Assembly: GCF_029255125.1 (NCBI RefSeq)
Contig: NZ_JAPUVR010000085.1
Span: 124,001 to 188,000, forward strand
Direction: 5' to 3'
Length of the DNA stretch: 64,000 nt
From: Accumulibacter sp.
GTDB taxonomy: Bacteria > Pseudomonadota > Gammaproteobacteria > Burkholderiales > Rhodocyclaceae
Shown here: one piece after another, positions 52,411 to 61,525 of the stretch
How the letters are laid out: each line of letters opens with the position of its first letter
How positions within the stretch are numbered: the first letter of the stretch is position 1
The notes under the pieces: generated by a model
What the model was told of the DNA's origin: nothing
Seen by the model: the letters and a program-made list of their open reading frames with translations, nothing else
Databases searched by the model: none
Program-made: the position numbers and the translations under genes

Positions 52411-52746
52411 TCATTGATCAGCTCCTTGGCCCGCCTCTTCCGCCTCCGAGAGCGCGTCGAAACGAGACAGACCCCCACCGAGGACATACTGGACCACGCC
52501 ACTGAGGATGGGCCCCGCCCGCTCGACGATCTTGACGTCGAACACCCACAGATCCTCGTTGCGGCCCTCGACGAGCAAGGCGATACCCTCGTACGCGGCC
52601 AGATCGATCGCCTTCGCGTCGACGCTCCGTGATTTGTCCTTTGCCTTGGCGCGAGTCAGGCGACAACCCCCAGCAACATCCCTGATCGGCGTCAAGCGCC
52701 GGAAAAGCCCGCCTTGCACGATGCCGAGAATCCTGTCCTTGGCCAT
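52411..52746 (-). CDS. Hypothetical protein
   Basis: A 111-residue protein of unknown family: AKDRILGIVQGGLFRRLTPI, a lysine-rich stretch (TRAKAKDKSRSVDAKAI), then DLAAYEGIALLVEGRNEDLWVFDVKIVERAGPILSGVVQYVLGG, which looks like an alternating beta structure. No signal peptide or membrane helix. The ATG at 52746 is preferred over the frame to 52761. It lies 134 bases upstream of the FlhB-like gene on the same strand; a link to motility is only suggested. Confidence 0.6.
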   Translation of the reverse strand: MAKDRILGIVQGGLFRRLTPIRDVAGGCRLTRAKAKDKSRSVDAKAIDLAAYEGIALLVEGRNEDLWVFDVKIVERAGPILSGVVQYVLGGGLSRFDALSEAEEAGQGADQ

Positions 52747-52872
52747 AGGTCCATTCTCCACAAAAACCCACTACCCGTGTCGTCCGGAGCGCGGCTCGCC
52801 GAGCGCGTGGCGTATCCGCCGCAAGTGCTCTTGCCAACACCCCGATCAGGCGACGCCGACGAAGCATCCGCG

Positions 52873-54201
52873 TCAACCCTCAGCCGGCACCTCGATCAGT
52901 TCGTCGTCAAGATCCTCGCCGTTCAGCGCGCGCGCCAGTTTCTCGCTGTCAAGCGCATGACACCACTTGGCGACGACCAGCGTCGCAACACTGTTGCCAA
53001 TGAAGTTGGTCAGCGCCCGCGCCTCCGACATGAAGCGGTCGATGCCGAGAATGAGCGCCAGCCCGGCGACGGGAACGGTGCCCACGGCGCTCAAGGTCGC
53101 AGCGAGAACGATGAAACCACTCCCGGTGACACCCGCCGCACCTTTCGAGGTGAGTAGCAGAATTCCCAGCAAGGTCAGTTGCTGGACCAGGTCGAGCTCG
53201 GTGTTCGTCGCCTGCGCAATGAAAACAGCCGCCATCGTCAAATAGATCGATGTACCGTCCAGGTTGAACGAATAGCCCGTCGGCACGACCAGGCCAACGA
53301 CCGATTTTTCGGCCCCAGCCCGCTCAAGCTTGACCATCAGGCGCGGCAGTGCCGATTCGGACGAAGAAGTCCCCAGGACAAGGAACAGTTCCTCCTTGAT
53401 GTACTTGATCAGCTTCCAGACGCTGAAGCCGTGGAACCGGGCAACCACGCCGAGGACGACGAGAACGAAAATGAAACAGGTAAGATAGAAGGCACCCATC
53501 AGTTTGGCCAGTTGCGCCAGGCTGCCGACCCCATGCTTGCCGATGGTGAAAGCCATCGCGCCGAAAGCGCCGATGGGTGCGACTTTCATGATGATCCCGA
53601 CGACACCGAAAAGAACGTGCGAAATGCGCTCAATGGCTTCGAAAAGGGGTCTGCCGGCGGCGCCAAAACTGTGCAGGGCAAAGCCAAAGAGCAGCGAAAA
53701 GAAGAGTACCTGCAGCATGTCGCCCTTGGCGAAGGCGTCAACGACGCTGACCGGGATGATGTTGAGCAGAAAATCGGTAGTCGTCTGCATTTTCCCCGGC
53801 GCGGCGTATTGCGAAATCGCCTTGGTATCGAGCGTCGACACGTCCACATGCATCCCGGCACCCGGCTGCAGCGTGTTCACCACGAGCAGACCGACGATCA
53901 GCGCGACAGTACTCAGAATCTCGAAGTAGAGAACGGCATAGCCGCCGGTCTTGCCCACCTTCTTCATGTCCTCCATGCCAGCCACGCCAACCACGATGGT
54001 ACAGAAAATGATCGGCGCAATGATCATCTTGATCAACTTGATGAAACCGTCGCCGAGAGGCTTCATCGCCGCACCCGTCTCGGGGTAGAAGTGTCCCAGC
54101 AATACACCGATGATGATGGCCACAATGACCTGAAAATAGAGGCTCTTGTAGAACGGCTGCTGGACTTTCCGGGTAGCGCTCGCTTCGGCTACATTCGACA
54201 T
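52873..54201 (-). CDS. dctA: C4-dicarboxylate:cation symporter DctA
   Basis: A 442-residue inner-membrane symporter of the DAACS family for succinate, fumarate and malate. Motifs: [69 protein letters not shown] with the NxDG site, and [18 protein letters not shown]. Length is typical. It could supply fumarate to the reductase 2 kb away. An amino-acid binding protein gene lies upstream on the same strand. Confidence 0.95.
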   Translation of the reverse strand: MSNVAEASATRKVQQPFYKSLYFQVIVAIIIGVLLGHFYPETGAAMKPLGDGFIKLIKMIIAPIIFCTIVVGVAGMEDMKKVGKTGGYAVLYFEILSTVALIVGLLVVNTLQPGAGMHVDVSTLDTKAISQYAAPGKMQTTTDFLLNIIPVSVVDAFAKGDMLQVLFFSLLFGFALHSFGAAGRPLFEAIERISHVLFGVVGIIMKVAPIGAFGAMAFTIGKHGVGSLAQLAKLMGAFYLTCFIFVLVVLGVVARFHGFSVWKLIKYIKEELFLVLGTSSSESALPRLMVKLERAGAEKSVVGLVVPTGYSFNLDGTSIYLTMAAVFIAQATNTELDLVQQLTLLGILLLTSKGAAGVTGSGFIVLAATLSAVGTVPVAGLALILGIDRFMSEARALTNFIGNSVATLVVAKWCHALDSEKLARALNGEDLDDELIEVPAEG

Positions 54202-54274
54202 TCTTCCCTCCTCGTTGATTTATCTTTGTCGTGGTTTCCGGCCTTGCCGCGGGGCTAAGCGCACAGCCCTGCGC

Positions 54275-55279
54275 TTAATCGGACGGCATCCCCCGAACGC
54301 GGAAGAGTTCCTCAAGATGAGGACTCATCCGGAGATTCAGGCGAACCCCATGCGGCAGCGGCCGCAGGAACCATTTTTCGTAGATGGCGACGATTTCGCG
54401 GCTGCCCATGAGCCGGGTAAACGCGCGGTCGACGACTTCCGCGAAATCGGTATCGTCCTTGCGCATCGTCAGCGCGTAGTCGGCGTAGGTCAGGAAGTCG
54501 CCGACGATGCGAAAGTCGGCGGCTGAACGCGTTTCGGCAAGCATGCCGTGGAGTTGTACATCGTCGTTGATGAAGGCGTCTGCCTTGCCGGAAACCAGCG
54601 CCTGAAACGATTCCTGATGGTCGGCCGCACTGATGAAAGTGATCGCAAGCTTCTGTCGCGCCGCCATTTTCGGAATGACTTCCGAATGAACGGTGCCCCG
54701 GGTGAGGACGACGGTCTTGCCGCCAAGGTCCGCAAACGAACGGATGCCGCTTCCGCGGCGGACTAAGGTCTTGGCACCGGTGACGAAAATGGTCGGAGAA
54801 AAGCCAAACACTTTCCGCCGTTCTATACTATTCACCGTTGACCCACACTCGAGGTCGATCTCGCCCGAGCGAATGAGATCAAAGCGGTTCTCGGGAGTCA
54901 CCGGCCGCATTTCGACACGAATGTCCTTGCGCAGTTCGCCGGCAAGCTCCTCGACGATGACCTCGCACAAGTCGAGCGAATAGCCGACCGGCTTACCGTT
55001 GTCGGCCAGAAAGGCAAAGGGCGGCGAGTTTTCCCGGTAGCCCAAGCGAATGACGCCCTGGTCATTGATCTTCTTGAGCGTTCCCGTATAGGGCATGACA
55101 AACGCCGGAACCGCCTTGGCCGCCTTCTGAGCCCAGGCCGCAAACGGCAGGCAAGCCAGGAGCAGGACCGCACCGAGCGCGGCAAGAGAACCGCGTCGGT
55201 CGTGCCCTGAGCAACGATTACCATCGGCAGGCGCTCTGCCCGCTCGATCGGCGACTGTCCTACGATCTGGCGATAGCAC
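54275..55279 (-). CDS. Periplasmic amino-acid-type solute-binding protein
   Basis: A 334-residue SBP_bac_3 family protein. After a GTG start comes a long basic N-terminus and a signal core (SLAALGAVLLLACLPFAAWA), then LGYRENSPPFAFLADNGKPVGYSLDLCEVI, DLECGSTVNSIERRK and FADLGGKTVVLTRGT, close to glutamate/aspartate-binding GltI. No permease or ATPase genes are adjacent, so it is an orphan or works with a distant system. Confidence 0.85.
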   Translation of the reverse strand: MLSPDRRTVADRAGRAPADGNRCSGHDRRGSLAALGAVLLLACLPFAAWAQKAAKAVPAFVMPYTGTLKKINDQGVIRLGYRENSPPFAFLADNGKPVGYSLDLCEVIVEELAGELRKDIRVEMRPVTPENRFDLIRSGEIDLECGSTVNSIERRKVFGFSPTIFVTGAKTLVRRGSGIRSFADLGGKTVVLTRGTVHSEVIPKMAARQKLAITFISAADHQESFQALVSGKADAFINDDVQLHGMLAETRSAADFRIVGDFLTYADYALTMRKDDTDFAEVVDRAFTRLMGSREIVAIYEKWFLRPLPHGVRLNLRMSPHLEELFRVRGMPSD

Positions 55280-55345
55280 GCTGGCCCTCCCTCAGTCTTC
55301 CATCAGACCTCCCGTGCGCACGCCACCAAGCTGCGCCGGGTTCGT

Positions 55346-56125
55346 TCACTCGCCGCGAAATACGGGCCTACGCTTCTCGCGAAACGCGCTGATTCCTTCG
55401 CCGTAATCGAAACTATCATAGACGGTGCGGCGCAGACCCTGGACGCGCTCGAAACCGCGCGGCGATACCGGGTGCGCGCCGGACAACACGCGAAGTTGCT
55501 CCTTCATCACGGCAATCGACAGTGGCGCCAACAAAGCGATGTCGTTCGCCAAGCCGTAGGTAAAGCTTTCCAACTCGGCAGCGGGGACGACGTAGTTGAT
55601 TGCGCCCGCCCGCTCGGCGCGCGCGGCGGTCATCGGCTTGGCGGTGAACAACAGTTCCTTGACAATGCGAATGTTGGCCGCGTTAAGAAAAGTCAGCATT
55701 CCCGTCACGTTGTACGGTACGCCCAGTTTCGCCGGAGTAACGGCGAAAGTCGCTTCCGGCGAAGCAACGATCAAATCGCAGGCAAAAACGGTCTCGCTGG
55801 CGCCGCCCCAGACGGTCCCCTCGATCATCGCGATCACCGGCGCCGGAAAATCCTCGATCTCGCGGATCAGGTGGCGTAGCGGGTCATCCCAGCCGAGTGG
55901 ATCGCGCCGGCCTTCCGGGAGCTCACCAACATCGTGCCCGGCCGACCACACCTTGACCCCGGGCATCGCGCGCAAGATCACCGCGCGCAAGCGCCGAGCG
56001 CTGAAATCGCGCAAGCCTTCGACCACCTCGTGGACCAAGGCGTCGCTCAGTGCGTTGCGCTTCTCCGGGTTGTTCAGCGTAATCGTGCCGACATTCCCGT
56101 CGACGTTCGTATTGGTAAGCGCCAT
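55346..56125 (-). CDS. scpB: Methylmalonyl-CoA decarboxylase (ScpB-like, crotonase fold)
   Basis: A 259-residue enoyl-CoA hydratase/isomerase family protein. AGHDVGELPEGRRDPLGWDDPLRHLIREIEDFPAPVIAMIEGTVWGGA and LGVPYNVTGMLTF match the E. coli ScpB (YgfG) pattern, including the DPL and VWGGA blocks, so methylmalonyl-CoA decarboxylase is the best assignment. This makes propionyl-CoA and CO2. A strong GGAGGAG precedes the ATG at 56125. It is near dctA and 5 kb from frdABCD, which supports a succinate-propionate role. Confidence 0.85.
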   Translation of the reverse strand: MALTNTNVDGNVGTITLNNPEKRNALSDALVHEVVEGLRDFSARRLRAVILRAMPGVKVWSAGHDVGELPEGRRDPLGWDDPLRHLIREIEDFPAPVIAMIEGTVWGGASETVFACDLIVASPEATFAVTPAKLGVPYNVTGMLTFLNAANIRIVKELLFTAKPMTAARAERAGAINYVVPAAELESFTYGLANDIALLAPLSIAVMKEQLRVLSGAHPVSPRGFERVQGLRRTVYDSFDYGEGISAFREKRRPVFRGE

Positions 56126-56704
56126 TGCTGGTATCTCCTCCGGTTCGGGTCGGGACATCGCTGCGCTCGCCGCGCATCATTTGTTTCTTCTCCGCTCATC
56201 GGTCGCACCTTGCGCGACCAAGAGCGCACACTTCTTGCGTCGATCGGTCAATAGACAACGGCGAATGTCGCACGATTTTCCGACTACTGCAAGAGTGTTC
56301 TGTTTCGACCAGCGCGGCGATGCACGCGATCGGCAACGACCCCACCGACCGGCTCTCGTTCGCGTTCCGCCGCCCGCGCCTACGTCAGCAATCGGGGTGT
56401 CGGCCTGCGCGCCGTGCACCGCCTGTGCTGCAAACTGAACGTCGAGAAGCCTCCTCAACCCCACGCCAGCCCCGCTGGCTGCCCGATATCCGCTAAGCTG
56501 GCGACGCGCACGATTCCGCGCCCTTGGCTAAAGTTCGCGCCGGACCTGCCGTAGGTAGATCCGTGTTCTGCGAACCAGGTCAAGGCTCGAGGTGAGCGCT
56601 TCCTTTCTCATTGGACAAGCGCTGGCGGTGCGCACGAGCGCCCACCTCCCGCAGCAGAAGGTGGCCCTTATCAGAACAATTGCATCCAGCAAAGGGTATT
56701 TGCC
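56126..56704. other. 579-base divergent intergenic region
   Basis: Between the decarboxylase and the sensor kinase. Several overlapping small frames exist, but none has protein-like composition or a ribosome site. No repeat or clear promoter is recognised. Confidence 0.5.
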
Positions 56705-59158
56705 ATGTTCAACGGTGCAGCAGCCGAAATCATGCTGGTAGACGACACGCCTGCCAACCTCCGGCTACTCGATAATTTGCTGTGTCAACAGGGATACCGC
56801 GTCCGCCCGGCGTCAAGTGGGTCGCTGGCGCTACGCTCGGCTGCAGCCAAACCGCCGGACCTGATCCTGCTCGATGTGCGAATGCCGGAGATGGATGGGC
56901 ACACGGTCTGCGAACGCCTGAAAAGCGACCCGCACACGCAATCGATACCGGTCATTTTCATCAGCGCGTCGAACGACACGGCCGACAAGGTCAAGGGCTT
57001 CGCCGTCGGCGGCGTCGACTATGTGACGAAGCCGTTTGAACCCGCAGAAGTGCTGGCTCGGGTCAATACCCACCTCGAGTTGAAGCGCTTGCGCGAAGGC
57101 CTCGAACGCCTGGCTGAAGCGCGCGCGATCGATCTGGTCAAGACGCACCGTGCCCTTGATGCGAGCGAAAAGCGCCTGCGCCTGGTGATCGAAGCGACCA
57201 GCGACGGAGTCTGGGACTGGAACGTGCGTACCGAGGAAATGTTCTTCAGCGATCGCTGGTATACGATGCTGGGCTACGAGCCCGGCGAGTTCCCGGCTGG
57301 CTACTCGGCCTGGCGCGATCGCGTCCACCCGGACGATCTGGAATCGGCCGAGGCCGTCGTTCGCGCGCATCTGGCCAACCTCGTGCCCGAGATCAACGTC
57401 GAGGCTCGCTTGCGCGCCAAGAGCGGCCTTTGGAAATGGATCAACAGTCGGGGCAAGGCCATCGAACGCGAGGCCGATGGATCGGCATTGCGCCTGGTTG
57501 GAACCAATACGGACGTCACCGCACGCAAGGAAAGCGAGGCGGCCTTGCGCGAAAACAGCATCTTCCTCAACACACTGCTCAATGCCATTCCGGCACCCGT
57601 ATTCTACAAGGACACGAATGGCCACTATCTGGGTTGCAACCAGGCCTTCGCCGAATCGATCGGGCAGACGCGCTCCGATGTAGTCGGGAAAACAGCCTCT
57701 GAGCTGATGCCCGCGCAAGAGGCGGAAACGCATCGCGTCATGGACCTTGAACTCCTCGGCCAGCCGCGCCCGGCAGCCTATGAAGGTCAGACGACCGATC
57801 CTGCCGGAAGTATCCACGACGTGGTTTTCCACAAGGCCGTCTTCCTCAATTCCGACAACTGTGTCGCGGGAATCATCGGCGTCATTCTGGATATTTCCGA
57901 GCGCAAGGAGGCTGAACGAGCCCTGCGCATCAGCGAGGCATTCTATCGCTCGGTTTTCGAGAACTCTCTGTTCGGCATCGGCATTGCCGACCCGGACATG
58001 CGACTCATCCAGGTGAACCCGGCTTTCTGCAGAATGGTCGGCTACGAGAGCGACGAAATCATCAACCGGATGCGCCTGAGCGATCTGACGCATCCCGACG
58101 ACCGCGAAATCGATGTTGCCGACATGCGCCGCCTGATCAACCGTGAACAGGAGGATTTCGTCGCCGAGCGACGCTGCATCGGGAAGTCGGGTGAGGTCAT
58201 CGACGTGATCGCCTTCGTGCGCGCGATCCGCAGCGACACCGGAGCCTATGTCGGGAGCAGTACGACCGTCCTTGATATCACAACGCGCAAGCAGGCCGAG
58301 GCTGAACTCGAACGGCATCGCGAAAAGCTGCAGGAACTTGTCGCCGAGCGCACCGCCGAACTGCGTCACGCCATGCAACAACTCGTCCAGGCGGAGAAAC
58401 TTGCCGCGCTCGGCCACCTTGTCGCCGGCGTCGCACACGAGTTGAATACACCCTTGGGCAACGTGCGCATGATGTCGACCGCCCTGGTCGAAGAGGTGAG
58501 AGCCTTCGGCCACTCGGTCGACTCGGGAGCGCTGCGTCGCTCGCAAGTCAGCAGCTTCCAGACACGCTGCAGCGAAGCCGTCGACCTGATCGAGCGGAAC
58601 GCGATCCGTGCGGCTGACCTGATCGGACATTTCAAGGAAGTGGCCGTCGACCAGACGAGTGCACGCCGCCGGCGTTTTGCTCTGCGCGAAACGATCGATG
58701 AAATGCTCACCACCCTGCAACCCCAGTTCAAACGGACAGCACATCGCATCGAACTGGATATCCCTTCCGGGCTCGAGATGGACAGCTACCCGGGCCCTCT
58801 CGAGCAGGTGCTGTGCAACCTGATCAACAACTCTCTTACGCACGGCTTTGCCCGAATGGACGCGGGAACGATTCGCATCCGGGCCGAGCCAGCCGACCCG
58901 GGCAACGTAAGAATCGACTACACGGACGACGGCACGGGAATCCCGGAAGCGCTGTACAACCGCATTTTCGAACCCTTTTTTACGACGCGCCTGGGCAGCG
59001 GCGGCAGCGGGCTAGGGCTCTACATCACCTACAACCTGGTCACGGCCGTTCTTGGCGGGACGATTACCGTCTGCCCGCCGCAGGAGCGGGGAATCCGCTT
59101 TTCCATCATTCTGCCGCGTAGTCCGGCTGCCCAGCCGATTTCTGGAGCCTCGAAATGA
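56705..59158 (+). CDS. Hybrid sensor histidine kinase, REC-PAS-PAS-PAS-HK
   Basis: An 817-residue protein. N-terminal receiver (residues about 8-120; IMLVDDTPANLRLLDNL, phospho-Asp in LILLDVRMPEMDG, KPF), then three PAS/PAC units near 160-280, 285-400 and 410-530, a coiled-coil with EKLAALGHLVAGVAHELNTPLGNV (His near 578), and an HATPase domain with NLINNSLTHGF, DDGTGIPEALYNRIFEPFFTTR and GGSGLGLYI. No membrane helix, so it senses a cytosolic signal. Its stop overlaps the start of the REC-GGDEF-EAL gene, its likely partner. Confidence 0.93.
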   Translation: MFNGAAAEIMLVDDTPANLRLLDNLLCQQGYRVRPASSGSLALRSAAAKPPDLILLDVRMPEMDGHTVCERLKSDPHTQSIPVIFISASNDTADKVKGFAVGGVDYVTKPFEPAEVLARVNTHLELKRLREGLERLAEARAIDLVKTHRALDASEKRLRLVIEATSDGVWDWNVRTEEMFFSDRWYTMLGYEPGEFPAGYSAWRDRVHPDDLESAEAVVRAHLANLVPEINVEARLRAKSGLWKWINSRGKAIEREADGSALRLVGTNTDVTARKESEAALRENSIFLNTLLNAIPAPVFYKDTNGHYLGCNQAFAESIGQTRSDVVGKTASELMPAQEAETHRVMDLELLGQPRPAAYEGQTTDPAGSIHDVVFHKAVFLNSDNCVAGIIGVILDISERKEAERALRISEAFYRSVFENSLFGIGIADPDMRLIQVNPAFCRMVGYESDEIINRMRLSDLTHPDDREIDVADMRRLINREQEDFVAERRCIGKSGEVIDVIAFVRAIRSDTGAYVGSSTTVLDITTRKQAEAELERHREKLQELVAERTAELRHAMQQLVQAEKLAALGHLVAGVAHELNTPLGNVRMMSTALVEEVRAFGHSVDSGALRRSQVSSFQTRCSEAVDLIERNAIRAADLIGHFKEVAVDQTSARRRRFALRETIDEMLTTLQPQFKRTAHRIELDIPSGLEMDSYPGPLEQVLCNLINNSLTHGFARMDAGTIRIRAEPADPGNVRIDYTDDGTGIPEALYNRIFEPFFTTRLGSGGSGLGLYITYNLVTAVLGGTITVCPPQERGIRFSIILPRSPAAQPISGASK

Positions 59159-61419
59159 TCGACGACGAAATGATCGACGACGAACTGGTCCTGCTGAGCG
59201 ACGACCTGCCGAGCTCGGGCGCCTCGCCAGCCGGCAGCCCACCTCCATGGAAGCTGCTGGTCGTCGATGACGACGACGAGGTCCACACCGTGACCCGCTT
59301 TGTTCTCGGCAATCTGCGGATCCTTGGTCGGCCGCTGCAACTCTATCACGCGTACGACAGCCGTCAGGGACGCAGCGAGTTATGCTCCCACCCAGACGTC
59401 GCTCTCGCCCTGCTCGATGTGGTCATGGAAACTGAACGTGCCGGGCTCGATCTGGTCAGCTACATTCGTGATGAATTGCACCTGAGCGAGTGTCGAATCA
59501 TGCTGCGCACCGGGCAACCGGGGTACGCACCGGAACTCGCGGTAATCCAGCAATACGACATCAACGACTACCGGACCAAGGCCGAACTGACCAACACCCG
59601 ACTGATCACGACGGTCAGCGCGGCCCTTCGCTCGTACCAGCAGTTGCATGCACTGGCCGAGCACCGCCGCGGACTGGAGTTGATCGTTGGTGCGGCGGCG
59701 GACCTCATGGAGCAACACGCCATCACCAACCTTGCCGAGGGAATCCTGACGCAGCTCGCAGCCTTGCTCAAACTGCCCGTCGACGGAATCGTCTGCAGTC
59801 AGCGCGGAGCACCCTTCGGCGGTGACGGTGAGAAATGCTATGTCGTCGGAGCCGCCGGGCGGCACGCTGCCTACATCGCGCGGCCGCTCGACGAGCTACC
59901 TGACCGCCGGGTTGTCCGCAGCATCCAGGTCTGTGTTGCCAAGCGGCAGCACGTCTTCGCTCCCGACCACACGGTGCTTTACCTGAAAGCTGCACCCAAC
60001 CAGGAAGCGGCGATCTTCGTCGACTCGGGCAATGCGGTGGCGGCGATGGATCGCCCGCTGCTCGAAGTGTTCGTCGCCAACATCGCCGCGTGTTTCCGCA
60101 ACGTCAAACTGGTCGAGCGACTGCACGACCTCGCCTTCGAAGATCAGGTGACGCGGCTCGCCAACCGCCTGCAGTACATCGCGGACCTTGAGAGCGCCGC
60201 GCGCGCGCGTCGCGACGTGATCGCTGCGCTGATCGACATTGATCATTTCGCCGATCTGAATGATGGCCTGGGCCCTGATGTTGGCGACCTGCTGCTGATT
60301 GCCTTTGCCACGCGCCTGCGTGAACACCTGGGCGACGGATGCCGGCTGGCGCGCATCGGAGCCGACGTTTTCGGCGTTCTGGGCTCCGCGTCGGTCGTCA
60401 ATGCCGACCATCTCGGCGCTCTCTGCTATGAGCCTTTCGAGGTCGGCGAGTATCAGTTGCCGATCACTGTGAGTATCGGTCTTTGCCGCCACTTCGAGGA
60501 AAGTGCGACCGGTCTGACGCTGCTCAAGCGGGTCAATATCGCACTCAACCGAGCCAAGCGCAGCTTCTCCTCGCACTACGAGGACTATCGACCGGAGCTC
60601 GAGGAGAATACCCGCTGGCGCGTCGAAGTTCTTCGCCAACTGCGGCAGGATTTTCAGGCGGGCAAGCTGGAGGTCTGGTACCAGCCGCAAGTTGCTCTGG
60701 CGAGTCATACGGTCACCGGCCTTGAAGCCCTGGTGCGTTGGCCCAACGGGAAAGGGGGCTTCACGCAAACGCCAGATGTCTTCATTCCCCTCGCCGAGTA
60801 CTCGGGGCTGATCGTGCAGATCGGCGTCTGGGTGCTTGAACAGGCCTGTGCCGAACACGTCCGGCTCGCCCAGAACGGTTTCACCGGACTGACGATGGCG
60901 GTCAATGTCAGCATTGGCCAGTTCCGCAAGGCCGGCTTCGTCGACGATGTCGCGCGTGCTCTGAAAAACAGCGGCATGCCCGCCGAACTTCTCGAACTGG
61001 AGATCACTGAAAGCATCGCCATGGATGAGCCCAGGATCGTGCGGCAGAGCCTGGACGCCCTCAAGCAGATGGGCGTGCGCATCGCCATCGATGATTTCGG
61101 TACCGGCTTCTCGTCACTCGGGCAGCTGCAGAACCTGCCAATCGATCGCCTGAAGATAGACCGCACTTTCATTCAGGAAATTGCCCAGGAGAAGCGAGGT
61201 CTGTACGCGGAGACGATTGTTGGCCTGGCCGGTGACCTGAAGGTCCAATCGGTCGCCGAAGGTGTCGAAACGCCCGAGCAGGCTGCCGTCCTGCGTCGCC
61301 TCGGTTGCACCACGGTGCAGGGATGGCTGTATGGACGTGCACTACCACGCGCCGAACTCGACCGCTGGTTGCGCTCGCCGCCGCTCGAGGTAACCGTCGG
61401 CCACCAGCCACTCGCCTAG
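59155..61419 (+). CDS. REC-DUF3369-GGDEF-EAL response regulator, probable c-di-GMP phosphodiesterase
   Basis: A 754-residue protein. A short N-terminal repeat MIDDEMIDDEL is followed by a receiver (LLVVDDDDEVHT, acceptor in LLDVVMETERAG), a DUF3369-like region (about 150-330), a GGDEF domain whose signature reads RIGADVFGVL (GGDEF lost), and an EAL domain with TGLEALVRW, NVSIGQFRK, LEITESIA and DDFGTGFSSL near 515-650. It therefore probably hydrolyses cyclic-di-GMP; the GGDEF part may be regulatory. ATG 59155 overlaps the upstream kinase stop. Confidence 0.93.
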   Translation: MIDDEMIDDELVLLSDDLPSSGASPAGSPPPWKLLVVDDDDEVHTVTRFVLGNLRILGRPLQLYHAYDSRQGRSELCSHPDVALALLDVVMETERAGLDLVSYIRDELHLSECRIMLRTGQPGYAPELAVIQQYDINDYRTKAELTNTRLITTVSAALRSYQQLHALAEHRRGLELIVGAAADLMEQHAITNLAEGILTQLAALLKLPVDGIVCSQRGAPFGGDGEKCYVVGAAGRHAAYIARPLDELPDRRVVRSIQVCVAKRQHVFAPDHTVLYLKAAPNQEAAIFVDSGNAVAAMDRPLLEVFVANIAACFRNVKLVERLHDLAFEDQVTRLANRLQYIADLESAARARRDVIAALIDIDHFADLNDGLGPDVGDLLLIAFATRLREHLGDGCRLARIGADVFGVLGSASVVNADHLGALCYEPFEVGEYQLPITVSIGLCRHFEESATGLTLLKRVNIALNRAKRSFSSHYEDYRPELEENTRWRVEVLRQLRQDFQAGKLEVWYQPQVALASHTVTGLEALVRWPNGKGGFTQTPDVFIPLAEYSGLIVQIGVWVLEQACAEHVRLAQNGFTGLTMAVNVSIGQFRKAGFVDDVARALKNSGMPAELLELEITESIAMDEPRIVRQSLDALKQMGVRIAIDDFGTGFSSLGQLQNLPIDRLKIDRTFIQEIAQEKRGLYAETIVGLAGDLKVQSVAEGVETPEQAAVLRRLGCTTVQGWLYGRALPRAELDRWLRSPPLEVTVGHQPLA

Positions 61420-61525
61420 GTCGGCACCCGCGCCGGCGCCGCTTGCCCGGCGCACGCCACGCTGAGCGCTGACTGAGCGGCGGACGGGCCCGCGAGTGAC
61501 CGGCAGATTTGGCGCAAACCGCCGG

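Noticed and set aside
56125..56496. 123-residue plus-strand frame
   Set aside because: Begins inside the antisense of the decarboxylase start and has no protein-like structure.
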